This document shows, in pieces, positions 49,001 through 58,971 of a stretch of DNA of 64,000 bases. The stretch comes from Guyanagaster necrorhizus. Taxonomy: Eukaryota; Basidiomycota; Agaricomycetes; Agaricales; Physalacriaceae. The stretch is taken from positions 1,502,928 through 1,566,927 of the forward strand of contig NW_025064882.1 in assembly GCF_019112545.1 (NCBI RefSeq), given 5' to 3'. The notes under the pieces are model-generated. The model worked only from the letters and a program-made list of their open reading frames with translations. It ran no database searches and was not told the DNA's origin. Position 1 is the stretch's first letter. Each line of letters opens with the position of its first letter. The position numbers were made by a program, and so were the translations under genes.

Positions 49001-50063
49001 CTTGATGGACTCGGTCAAAAAGTCACCGATATCTGGTTGTGGACATTAAACGCAAATGCAAATATTAATGGCACATACACTTACCAATACTTCCATCCTC
49101 TCCGCAAATGAACCGACCAGGAACACAGCTACATTTGATGTTTTCACACGCATATACAGTCGCGTTGACGTCGTAGCCAGGTTGACTTTCAGAGGAACAA
49201 TGGTCCAAAGAACAGTAAAAAGATTCTACTTGGGCCGTCCAAAACTGGAATGAACAGGTTCCTGACGGCCGATCACAACTGAAAGTCACTTGAGGAGGCC
49301 GCCCAGGCAACTGGTCAATGATCTTTCGGTCTGAAAACGTTGTCTGTAAGCAAAGGACTTAAGTACAATTAAGACGTACTGGTCACATCGCACATCTGAT
49401 GGTTGTTGAATACGGTTTCTCCGCCTGTGTAACACGTCATGTTGGTCACTTCTTCATCGAACGCGGTTGATGGTTCCCCAGCAAGAGGAAACCCGACACA
49501 AGCCTGGTCAGTCTTGCAGACTAGAGTAACTGTCAGAGAAGAAGGAATATATGATACTCTCAACGTACCATTACAATTGATTCCTCCCCAACCATCTTTG
49601 CACTCGCATGACTTGCCGTCTTCACGTAGCCTGCGATGCTCGCCGTCGGCCAACGAATCGCATTCTAGCCAATGATCTTCAACAGGAAACGGTTACATGG
49701 CACTGGGTACATACGAGGAATTAGGCAATCAATGCCTCCCCACCCTGCTGGACATTTACATTGCCCGTCATACGGGTCGCAGTTGCCGTATTGACCGCAG
49801 TTGAACGCAGGTAGTAAACAGTTGAAACAGGGCGGACACTTGTCTAACAAGCAGGAAGTTGACAAAATGATACCAAAGGATGCTTAATAGCCTTTACCTG
49901 GCGGACGGACCACTGCAAGAGCCTAACATGAATATCAGTTCCGGTTCTTCTCACAAGGTAGGGAGTGGCATACAGAGAGAGAATGGCTAGAGACTGGTGC
50001 CCATGATGCGTTTTCAGCAGACACCGACAATGCGAGAAGGGAGAGTAGCGCGACTGGCAGCAT
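46007..50063 (-). CDS. ADP1: ABC transporter ADP1 (ABCG half-type with extracellular EGF-like repeats)
   Basis: A large membrane transporter of the Adp1 group. Start ATG 50063 gives a signal peptide ([20 protein letters not shown]). The lumenal region has EGF/laminin-like Cys clusters ([47 protein letters not shown]) and further Cys-rich text, then a transmembrane helix ([20 protein letters not shown]). The ABC domain follows with Walker [10 protein letters not shown], signature [13 protein letters not shown], and Walker [13 protein letters not shown]. After a long low-complexity linker (about 47.2-47.7 kb), six or so membrane helices end the protein ([39 protein letters not shown]) and the last residues are [15 protein letters not shown]. 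Roughly 20 introns; domain order matches yeast Adp1. The substrate is unknown. Confidence 0.92.
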
Positions 50064-50555
50064 CGGACACAGTTGTAGAGGCGTATAATAATGGCTGACA
50101 CCAACAACTGCCGTGTAGAGTCCGTGATAGGAAAGATGCTCTCACGGACGACAGGGACCGACATCGGACCGACATCTCCGAGTCGTTACACGGCTGAAAC
50201 ATGAGGTTACATGAGCTTGGACTGTAGCTCAGCGCCTTTTTGTTGGAAATCCTCGGTGTTGCGTAGGGTAGACTCCAGGCTGGTAAGAATGAACTTTTTA
50301 TTTTACAGCTCCTACAGAACTTGTATTTATACTCTCCAGGCTTATATCTAGAATTTACTACAACTTTCTCTCGCTCATCGACTCTCGGCATGATGCCGGA
50401 TTGCCCTTTCTAGAACTTCCCGGCAAAATCCCAACACTTTTGAACCCAAACTTGTATTTGACATGTGTAAGCTGCCCGTCTATGTTATGTATGACATGCA
50501 TCAAGCATGCGAACTTGTTCTTCCTTTTATTGAGCGTCTGATTCCACCATCGACA
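50064..50555. promoter_or_regulatory. Divergent promoter region, ADP1 / membrane protein
   Basis: About 490 nt between two divergent starts. Nothing else is supported. Confidence 0.5.
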
Positions 50556-51486
50556 ATGACTAGTACTATTACTCAGTCCCTGCCTCGCTCAGAGCCGCCC
50601 TCTCACACATCTGTGACAGCAACAAGCATAGTTGCTTGTATCACAGCTATATTGTTTCTGCTCTATATGTTGTCCTTGATTTGGAGTTTTCATAACTCCC
50701 GGAAATCACCCATACCCACCAACAAGTCTTCCGGTCGAAAGATACAGTCCTTTGCTCCATGTCAGTCAATGTTCTCAATTTTCAATTACTTGGCTTGACA
50801 AAAATCTCTCCAGTTATCTATGCCTTTATGGTCATCACGGCTCTAGCTGAGGTACTTGGTTTCATTTTGACCTAAGTATGGGTTGTGTGAACTTTGCAAG
50901 GCCGCCACGTCGTCTTGGTTATTAGTTCAGTACCTCATACACGGCAATTACCCAAATATTCTCACCCGTACCGGAGCTATCGTTCTATTGTAACCGTTTT
51001 TCCCCATCTTCGATAGTTTCTCGTGCTCATGCAGTCAGATCCACCGCATGCTGGACATGCTTAACTGCAGGGCTGTATACACTTATCTTTTTGCATCCTG
51101 CACACCGATCCCATCCCGTCTCGTCTGTGGGCTCTCAAGGGCTTTGGTTATTGATAACGTGGCTGCTTTGGATTGCCGGCGCTGCGATAGTCAATAGAGC
51201 TCTTCCTTCCTTGATAACCCGAGGCAGTTGCCTTTCGATCGTGTACTGCGGACAGTTGCGAACGCTCTTTGGTAGGTTCTTGCTCTTCAAACGCGGTAAT
51301 ATTCTCACATTATATTCTTAGCTCTTTCCGTGCTCGAAATGTGAGTAACGTTGCTGAACATCTTCCATTTACACCATGTTCATAACATCGATACGAAGCG
51401 TCACCTTCTCCTGCTCCCTTGCTATCTTAATATTCTTGACATGGTCCTCTGCGCGCAGCAGACATCGTATCCACACACATCGATGA
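50556..51486 (+). CDS. Four-helix membrane protein, MARVEL-like
   Basis: Six exons join to about 220 residues with four hydrophobic helices: TSIVACITAILFLLYMLSLI, FIYAFMVITALAEAATSSWL, a Leu/Ile-rich stretch around LWLLITWLLWIAGAAIVNRA, and VTFSCSLAILIFLTW near the end. The connecting loops carry a TACWTCLTAGLYTL segment with Cys pairs. This matches the layout of predicted MARVEL-type membrane proteins in basidiomycetes, which are poorly characterised. The last exon is supported because skipping a GTGAGT donor after LEM would end the protein before the fourth helix. The weakest border is after the ILTRTGAI segment. Confidence 0.66.
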
Positions 51487-51610
51487 AAGACTCTAATTCT
51501 TCTTCAATATACCTCTCTCTTAGTAGTATCATTCACATGTAAATTACATCAAGTAGCAATATACGTATGATATGGACGTTGATTGAATGTGCATACGTTA
51601 ATCGATCATT

Positions 51611-53129
51611 CTAGCCATCGTAAACAACAATGTAAGAAGGCTTGATTGCTTCACCTTTGTAGACGACCAGTTCATCGTGGTTGAGACTTCCTCCTCGCTC
51701 CCCAAGAACCTGAAATGAGGATCTCAGTCACAGTCACTCACAACCACCGAGAAAACATACAGAGTCAAAACCCACAGGTGCCTGCGTAAGGGTGGGGTCA
51801 TCTTGACGCAGCTTGCGTCCCTTTCCCACGACAACATTGTTGAGCAACACGGCACGGAAATCAGAGTGCCCAGTATTTTCAATGTAATCGTTCGCCCTAC
51901 AGAGAAAAGCCGACTTATCAATGTGATAGTAAATGAAACTTGATCCATACGTACTTCGATGATGTGGCCGACGTATAAATTCCCTTTCCGAACCTACATA
52001 GAAATATCAAAGAGATTCAACGCACATCACTTTCTGTGTGAAGTTTACGCACCTCCCCCAACCTGTGTTCTTTCCCCACTGATTGATGTTGAAAGATTCA
52101 CGGATGATGTTGCACAAACTACATGAAGGCGCGTTGCATAACGTGCTACCTTGTTTCGAGTTGGGGTCTCCGAGACTACAGTCCTTCCTGGTGCCATGCC
52201 AACGGCGTTTCTCGTTACCGGCTGTCAAACTGGGATCGTTTTTGAAATTGCCCACTTTTTCGACGTCGTCACTGCGGTGGGATAGAAACTCGTCAGTACG
52301 TGAAACCGAACAATATGTTGAAGGAATATCTTCACCGATATTGCTGGTACTTCTGCGATATGTCTGCTTTCAAAACGATCTTGTATATCTTTCTGACTAT
52401 AGGACAACGGGTGTTATGTCGCCAACCCAGCTGGAATTGATTTTGGACTATTGTAGGTGATCAGCAGCAAGTTGCAAAATGTATGCCGTTTGGCTCACCA
52501 TTCTTGAACATCAAATGGTCGTGAGGGACATCTAATATAGTTGGAGCATTTCGGCCTACTGCATCTTCACATGCTTGGCCACAGAACGGCGAGTCGCTCA
52601 GCTTCGGGGCCTTGCGACACCGAAGACAATCGATCTTGGGCCTGAAAATTATGATTAGAGGAGCGCCTGATCTTCGATTGAAATTCAACATACCTCGAAT
52701 GCGACTGATTGCTAGCATTACTCGTCGACAATGGCGCGGTTGAATTCGACACCCCGCTCAGACTCGCTGCTGCCATGGCAGAATCGGCGCAACTTCTTCC
52801 ACAATACTGGTGCTTCCTGGCTCCTTCGACGAATTTTCGGCGCTTATGACAAAACTGATAATGAGATGATGAGAACATGGTCACCAAATTCAGGAAGGAA
52901 TGCAGCTCTTACCTCGCACAAGTCGCGTACGCCGCAGGTCTTGGAACAATAGTCATAGTTAGCATGCTTGGGTTTCTTATGACACCCCTATAAACATTGT
53001 TAGCACTTCCTAGAGTAGAAGACGAGATCGACATACCTCACACAGCCCTGATGGTGGCGTATGCTGTCCCAAGGGCAGGAAAAGACTGTAAGAGGGGTTG
53101 TAAGGGAGTACTGCTGCTAGCTGAGACAT
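51611..53129 (-). CDS. PARP-like ADP-ribosyltransferase A with three N-terminal Cys zinc ribbons, triad intact
   Basis: Predicted ADP-ribosyltransferase using NAD+. About 380 residues from roughly nine exons. The N-terminus holds three Cys modules of the form C-x2-C-x(13-18)-C-x3-C: CEGCHKKPKHANYDYCSKTC, CEFCHKRRKFVEG...YCGRSC and CLRCRKAPKLSDSPFCGQAC. Next comes a conserved linker (ILDVPHDHLMFKN, QFQLGWRHNTRCPIVRKIYK) and the PARP catalytic core. The NAD-binding histidine is in KRRWHGTRKDCSLG. A Cys pair region (CNAPSCSLCNIIRESFNI) follows, then the tyrosine in GRFGKGIYTSATSSKANDY. The last triad residue is the glutamate in NHDELVVYKGEAIKPSYIVV. All three H-Y-E residues are present, so catalysis is plausible. 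Divergent from ART B across 237 nt. The target is unknown. Confidence 0.86.
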
Positions 53130-53366
53130 TGCGAGGTTGGTGAGCTTCTATGGGAAGATCACCACATATATGCCATCGATATCATGATACCTGTTGGAAG
53201 AGTCGTGGGATACATCTGTCGTTGAGAGAAACGCGGTTGAAACGTGAGTTTCATGAAACGGAACACGCGGTTCCGTTGCGCTTTGGGAGTCCTGGTTAAA
53301 TCCATCCTGCCAGTATATAGTGATAGCCAGGTTCTACCTGCATCTTGTCATAATCTCCCTTCGGCA
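53130..53366. promoter_or_regulatory. Divergent promoter between ART A and ART B
   Basis: A 237-nt interval between two divergent ART genes suggests shared regulation. An in-frame upstream ATG for ART B at 53253 would shorten it to 123 nt. Confidence 0.5.
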
Positions 53367-54591
53367 ATGTATCCCTCGCGAAACCGAAACACTCGCTACC
53401 TCGGACCTTCATTCTCTCTTGCCATGACTCCCCAAACGCCACCTAGGCCACTCTGCAAGGTTCTCAAGATCCGTTATTACTTGATAGGGTCACTTACGTG
53501 CATTCAGAGATGCCAGCAAAGACCTGTCTTCATGGAGAATGGCCATTTGCATGAATACTGCGGTCGTACGTGTGCTGAAGCACAAGAGGGTCGCAGACTG
53601 AACGCATGTCTGTTGGTCGGATGCCAACAAACCGGCCGGGCTGCACATGCTGACTTCTGTTCAAATGAACATGCTATGTAAGTGAGCTAGAGATGTTGTA
53701 GCACAATATTAAGGCGTTGTCACAGGGAGGGTGTTCGGAAGCGCCAGATTGCGTCTTGCGAAGCCTGTCGTACCTACCCCAAGGTGACCATTGATGGGTT
53801 CTGTAATGCTTGCAAGCAACAGATGACATCCCCCACGATTACCATGGCATCTGCTTCATCCCGCTTCAAGGAATTGAGTCTCAGTTCTGGCGAAGCAAGA
53901 GATGGTCAGTATATTGTCCATATCGTTATACAAACGTTGATTTGACCTGTCGTTCAGTCAATAAACATTTCATCAGATATTGGAACTTATCAGGCGCCCA
54001 ATCACCGACTTTACGCAAGATTTACAAAGTCAGATCCACCGTTGAGGAAAACGACCTGTATAAGAATTTCCGGTGAGATAACGTTATCTGTAGGATACGA
54101 ATATACATTGACCCTTAGCCCAGAAAACGCGTCGACAAGCCAAAAGAAGCGCGTACATTTCATAGCGCACAATGCATCTGTGATTTGGGAGAGAAATTGC
54201 CTGAGACTTGTCAATACAAATCGTGTGGTATCTGTAGCATCATCAAGTCATCTTTCAACGCCTTCGAATTCGGCGACCCTGTCAATAGCGGGAGGTGGGA
54301 TTTGGAATAACACATTTCTACAACGACTAAAGCCTTCGAGCAGATTCGGGGAAGGAATATATTCCTACAAGTTTGCAGTACACGCAGATCGTTTTGCGAC
54401 TTCCTGCACGTCGTCCCGATACCGGGTAACGATTTTATGTGACGTAGTCGTGGATTCTAGTACGGAGGTGAGAGGAAGAGACAAGTAATCGTAAATACAC
54501 TGACGGTGCACAGGTTCCCGAGGATGAGTCCTTATTCGTTCCTAACTCCGATGCTATCATTCCCCGATATGTTCTCATGTACGACAAGTAG
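53367..54591 (+). CDS. PARP-like ADP-ribosyltransferase B with zinc ribbons, third triad residue lost
   Basis: Seven exons join in phase to about 330 residues. The N-terminus has two or three zinc modules (LCKRCQQRPVFMENG...YCGRTC, CLLVGCQQTGR...FCSNEH, CEACRTYPKVTIDGFCNAC), the same type as in ART A. The catalytic half shows the His segment FHSAQCICDLGEK, where the usual H-G-T is H-S-A. A Cys cluster (CQYKSCGICSIIKSSF) and the tyrosine segment GRFGEGIYSYKFAVHADRFA follow. At the place of the E-L-V-V-Y motif the text is ESLFVPNSDAIIPRYVLMYD; aligned on the shared ending, a serine replaces the catalytic glutamate. It is therefore a likely inactive or altered ART, perhaps an NAD or ADP-ribose binding module. 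Converges with ART C. Confidence 0.8.
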
Positions 54592-54753
54592 CACCATGGA
54601 ATACTATGGGGAACTTGTACGTAGACGGACTTGGCGCCACAATTGAAAACCATTGTTCATAACATTAACGATCGGTTAAATACTGAGCAGCAGCGAGTTG
54701 GTAGACCCACCCATCAGCACAAGATAGTAACACAAAGGACACACCCTCGATCG

Positions 54754-55808
54754 TCATGCGTCATATAGCGGGGTCCTAAATATCTTCGATATGAAGTTCG
54801 CTGCCTTGCTTTTCTTGAGAGATCCGGTATAAGCATAGACAACCAGATACGCAGGTCTAATCGCTTCGTTTGCATACACTACGGTTTCATCGTAATTTAG
54901 ATCCTCGCCGGGTACTCCAATTAACTAGAGATGATTAGGAGCATATATGAGAAGAGAAGCTGGCCGACGCACGGAATCATAGCTTGCTGGGGACAGCATT
55001 CGGTGACGATTATGATGTACGCGGCGTGGTTTACCGACGACTACATGGTTGACTAAAATCATGCGAAATGGGGAACCCTCGGAAACATCGCGGAAATAAC
55101 TATCGGCCTCTGTGCACGTTTGTGACCAGAAAAACAAAACAAGGGTCATGAACGTACTGGAGGAACATGATGTCGTGTATATGCCTTTGCCAAACCTCTG
55201 AAACGAATGACTGGTCCCTGAAGCGAGCGTGTGAAGAGGGAATTGCGGTGTACCGACAAAAGACGAACCTGACTTGTCAACGTTAAAAGATTCGCGTATG
55301 ATACAACACAGGTAGCATTCAGGTATTGGGCACAATTTGACATTGCTCTTAGTTTCTCCGAGACGACAGCTGCGAGATGTGCCGTGGAAGAGAAGCTCTT
55401 CGACGTTGGCAAGGCCACGTTTCTTCGTCACTTTGAGCCTGTAAAATGATCAGAATATCATCCAATGGAGAAGAGTGACCTAACCTACTTATACGAAGAG
55501 TACTTTTCTAGACTCTGCTCGGGTGAAAGTATTCGAAAAATGGCAGAGACTAAGGGTTTCGGCTTGTCGAGATGCTTCCAAGACTTCAGGAATTGCTGCT
55601 GTACTGAGAACCTGGTCAGATACAACGTAAATTGCCGGAAAAAGGTCTCACTTGGAAGAAAGTCCAAATCTGCGGGTGTTAATGGTAAAATTGGGCTTGA
55701 GTCCTTTCGTTTTGAGTACATCGGGCTATCGAGGCAGTGCCAAGAATCTTTCACAGATAAAGAGTTCACGGGTAGCATAGAGGATGAATAGGAAGCCGTA
55801 CGGTGCAT
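54754..55808 (-). CDS. PARP-like ADP-ribosyltransferase C without zinc ribbons, triad intact
   Basis: About 270 residues. An N-terminal exon (start taken at 55808) leads through VQQQFLKSWKHLDKPKPLVS, the linker seen in ART A (QFQLGWRH...), into the catalytic core. The histidine is in ELLFHGTSRSCRLGETKSN, the Cys region in CPIPECYLCCIIRESFNVD, the tyrosine in RFGKGIYTTSCSSKADSY, and the glutamate in LNYDETVVYANEAIRPAYLV. The H-Y-E triad is intact. The zinc modules seen in A and B are absent, and I found no extra exon upstream that restores them. A basic tail (SLKKSKAANFISKIF) follows the core. Its start codon is separated from the NADAR start by about 480 nt, transcribed away from it. Confidence 0.82.
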
Positions 55809-56289
55809 GAGTGATGCTTGGATCGTTGTCGGTGGCCAGCGAGGCCACTATTTTACCCTCTGCGATGCGGCCAGGGTGTGCATGTTCACCGAACGCCTTG
55901 GAAAAGCTTTGTCACCATATCCGCCACCGCTCAACTGCAGCAAGCTCCCCTCGTGATCAAATGTTCGCTACGTGAACCTGTTGTAAGGATCTATATGAAA
56001 CGGAGAATTTCTTCATGAACAAAAGAAAGGACAAAGCCAGGCAAAGTCTCCCACGCCTGTTGCTTCCCCCTTTGGGCTTGTGCGCCGGGCCGCCGGCTGC
56101 ATAGCTTGTCCAAAACCAGTTATATTTCGTGATTTTGCTGAATTCGTTACATCCAACAGCATGTTTTCGGGCTTAAAAGGCGACGATATGGCGTTGTCCT
56201 CGTGTTTATAGCGTGCTGTTCGACCCTCACCAAACTTTCAGCTCACAAGCCTTTTTCGTTGCAGAATTTCTCTACGCTTATTGCTCATC
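55809..56289. promoter_or_regulatory. Divergent region between ART C and the NADAR gene
   Basis: 481 nt between two divergent starts; the likely shared promoter of a predicted ADP-ribose writer and a predicted eraser. No separate gene is supported. Confidence 0.5.
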
Positions 56290-57163
56290 ATGCCTTATAG
56301 TTCTCAGCGTCATACTGTTATCTATGCGATCACGGATGGACCGCCAGTGGTCCACAGAAGTCCGCCGATGCTTCAGATAACTACTACGCAACCCCCCCCA
56401 CGAAACTCTCAGGCTTACATTCCGACTAGCCAGAGACCTGTATCTTACACTCCAGGATGCAATACACAGGGAAAGACCAATCTCAGTCCGAAAAATGCTC
56501 GGCACAGTGTTCCTGCCAATTCCTTTAGACAGAGTCGTTTCGGAATGACTTCTCCTATTGCCAATCGTATACTTTTCTACGACAAGGACAAGCCTTTTTA
56601 TTTTTTCACCAATTTTTCGGCCCACCCTGTCATTTACAACGGAGAAAGGTACCCAACAAGTGAACATCTTTTCCAATCTTTCAAGGTACGGGAAGTCATT
56701 CTTTCAAGTGCTGCCACAACTCACAGTTCGGTAGTTTGAACATCGTCCCAGCCTCGCAAAACACATCAGGACATGCTCTGAAAGACCGAGCGTGGCGTTT
56801 TCTGAGGCTCGGCGATTCCAACCGGAGGTTCGCACGGACTGGAAGGCAGTGAACATCAGCAAGGTGCGGTCTTCTCTGGCTGTGACAATCCAGCTCATGG
56901 GATCATCAGATGGAAGTTGCTCTTTACCTCAAGTTCACACAGCATAATGATCTGAAGCGCGAAATCCTTGCGACAGGAGATGCAGAGCTTGTCGAGGCAT
57001 GTCTTCCTCGTTTTCTATCATTGTTAACACATGCTAATGGTCCGGTTCACTGAAGGACTCTCCCAAGGATGCCTTTTGGGGTGTGGGGCTTGATGGGCGT
57101 GGTCGAAACGAGCTTGGGAAGGCCCTCATGAGAATTCGAGAGCGTATTCGACAGGACGAATGA
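56290..57163 (+). CDS. NADAR-family protein (predicted N-glycosidase / ADP-ribose-related hydrolase)
   Basis: NADAR (DUF1768, YbiA-like) proteins act on N-glycosidic bonds; members are known in riboflavin-intermediate clean-up and some remove ADP-ribose from guanine bases. Four exons (56290-56685, 56735-56863, 56910-56996, 57056-57163) encode 239 residues, with an N-terminal ~95-residue Ser/Pro-rich extension. The family core is intact: FYDKDKPFYFFTNFSAHPVI, RYPTSEHLFQSFKFEHRPSL, FSEARRFQPEVRTDWKAVNI, MEVALYLKFTQHNDLKREIL, GDAELVEDSPKDAFWGVGLD and GRGRNELGKALMRIRERI. The third intron begins with GC rather than GT (57 kb), the minor GC-AG class; using a nearby GT would create a stop. Position between ART genes suggests an ADP-ribose-linked role. 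Confidence 0.92.
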
Positions 57164-57312
57164 TTTTACAATGGCTCAACAGGATCCGTTTCCGATCGTC
57201 CATCGTGTAAATTACACTGTTTCATGATATGCTCCTCACTGGAAAAACGTGGCTGAAGCTATAAGTACGACGGAATTTTGTCCACGGCCTGTATCCATTT
57301 CTTTCTGTTACT

Positions 57313-58318
57313 ATGGCCTCTGTTCAGCCCACTCCAAACCCTCAACAGCTCTGTTCGGTGAATCTCACTTTACTTCCACGTTGAATCAGTTTTCCGATAT
57401 GATTGTAGTACTGCCACCGTAAACCGAAGTTCAACAACTTTGAATATTGCGGAAAGACTTGTGCCAAAGAAGCAAAGCAGGCCGCCAATTCCAATTTATG
57501 CAACGTACTTGTTCTTCCCTCGATACTCCATATTATCTACTGACTATGGGATATCAGTACTGTCATCAAAAGCCGAAGTTCGCCAATCACGAGTTTTGCG
57601 GAAAGAAATGTGCAACTTCCGCCGCTGTCGCCTCCACGCAGACGACTCCCAAGGCTTGCAATACAACCGGGTCAGGTACTGGGTCTTCGACGAAGGGAAA
57701 TCCAACTCCGCCTATTAAGACAGCACCTATTAGCCTGCCCGTGACATTGCAGAGCGGTCAAGTTATCGATGTGGCAGATCTTGCGCGTAAGTATCATCAC
57801 TTCTTATCATAATCTCGCTCGACAGCGCGGTTTTAGGTACTATAATCCAGCAGATCCCCCAGCTTCAAGCGTTAGTTTCCGGAGGGAATGGCCAGCCCGT
57901 CAACGTTAACCAGATTGCATCTCAACTCGCAAGTATGCTGGCCCCTGGACCACAGACAGGTCCTACCGCCCCGGGCCAGACGAACGGTACTTCGCCGTCG
58001 TCGTCTTTTGTTACAGCTATGTCTCAACTACCACCCAGTCCCATCGTCTTCCCACATGCTGTCGACTATACTTTCCCAGGTCGTGGCCAAGATGAAGACC
58101 CAGAACTCTCATTGAATAGTCCTACCGTGACCGTCGTGTACGTATTTTGACCACAGGATAACTCCACAGCTATAATCTTAATTCCATTCTACAGCGGCAC
58201 GCCCATGTTCTCCCAAGAGTCGCTTTGCATCATGTGCGGGATGGAGCCTCAAACTTATTATTACTACTTTTGTGGTGATGAATGCAGGGATAGCGCTTTG
58301 CATAAATACGGCGAATGA
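57313..58318 (+). CDS. Zinc-ribbon repeat protein lacking an ART domain
   Basis: Five exons give about 260 residues, starting MASVQPTPNPQQLCS. Two Cys modules follow directly: CSYCHRKPKFNNFEYCGKTC and CNYCHQKPKFANHEFCGKKC, both strikingly like the first modules of ART A (CHKKPKHANYDYCSKTC). A Thr/Pro-rich linker, a hydrophilic helix (LARTIIQQIPQLQALVSGG) and a Ser/Pro stretch (GPTAPGQTNGTSPSSS) lead to a last module, CIMCGMEPQTYYYYFCGDEC, at the C-terminus. No catalytic domain is seen. It may be an adaptor that shares partners or nucleic-acid targets with the ARTs. It follows the NADAR gene on the same strand after about 150 nt. Confidence 0.82.
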
Positions 58319-58472
58319 TCGGTATAAATGTTGTACTTTTTGTAACGTTCTACTCATGGGGCGAAGTCCAGTCATACGTTCAGTAGGATAATCGACGTAG
58401 CCTTTATTCCTTATTTCTATATCTCTGGCGAGGTATCGCAAGGTGGTGAAATTCAGCTTACCGTCCAGAGGC

Positions 58473-58939
58473 TTACGAGACTCCAATCTCGTCACGAAGT
58501 CTAGGTGAGACGTCCAGGGGATATCAAAAACACGTCAGTCAACGTATCCGCTTCCGCAAACCTAGCTTCTTTGGCAGTCAAAATTACTGATTGCTGGCTA
58601 TGAGTTCGCTCGAATCGTGGATTATGCTGGAAGTGGCATAACCAGAAGAATCCGTAAGAAGCTTGAACTTTCCTCCCCTCAGTGCAACGATAGCAGGGGC
58701 GAAGACCACCTGGTTTTGACACAAATCCGGAGTCAGCCATTTATATTACCTTATTCGATGCCAGAGCGTCGGAGTGGCTGGTCCATACAACTTGAAAAAA
58801 GTCAGCATCCTAAACGTCTAGTGAAAGCCAGAGGAAACTCCGACTGACGATAAGCGTATATCGCGTTGTCTTCGATGGTGTAAGTAATGTGAACCGGAAG
58901 ACAGCGAATGACTGATGACTCTGTAGTTTCCATGGTCAT
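58473..58939 (-). CDS. Small hypothetical protein, low-confidence model
   Basis: A minus-strand model can be spliced from a start near 58939 or 58933 (METTESSVIRCLPVHITYTI) through a 28-nt exon (SDALASNK) into VVFAPAIVALRGGKFKLLTD, ending SSELIASNQLRDEIGVS with a stop at 58473. The central exons look coding, but the phase of the first splice does not fit cleanly, so the true start is unknown. I do not recognise it. Chance coding potential in the UTR of COQ4 or of the zinc-ribbon gene is the main alternative. Confidence 0.3.
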
Positions 58940-58971
58940 CTTAAAACAAATAATTAGGGGGTTTGACTTGG

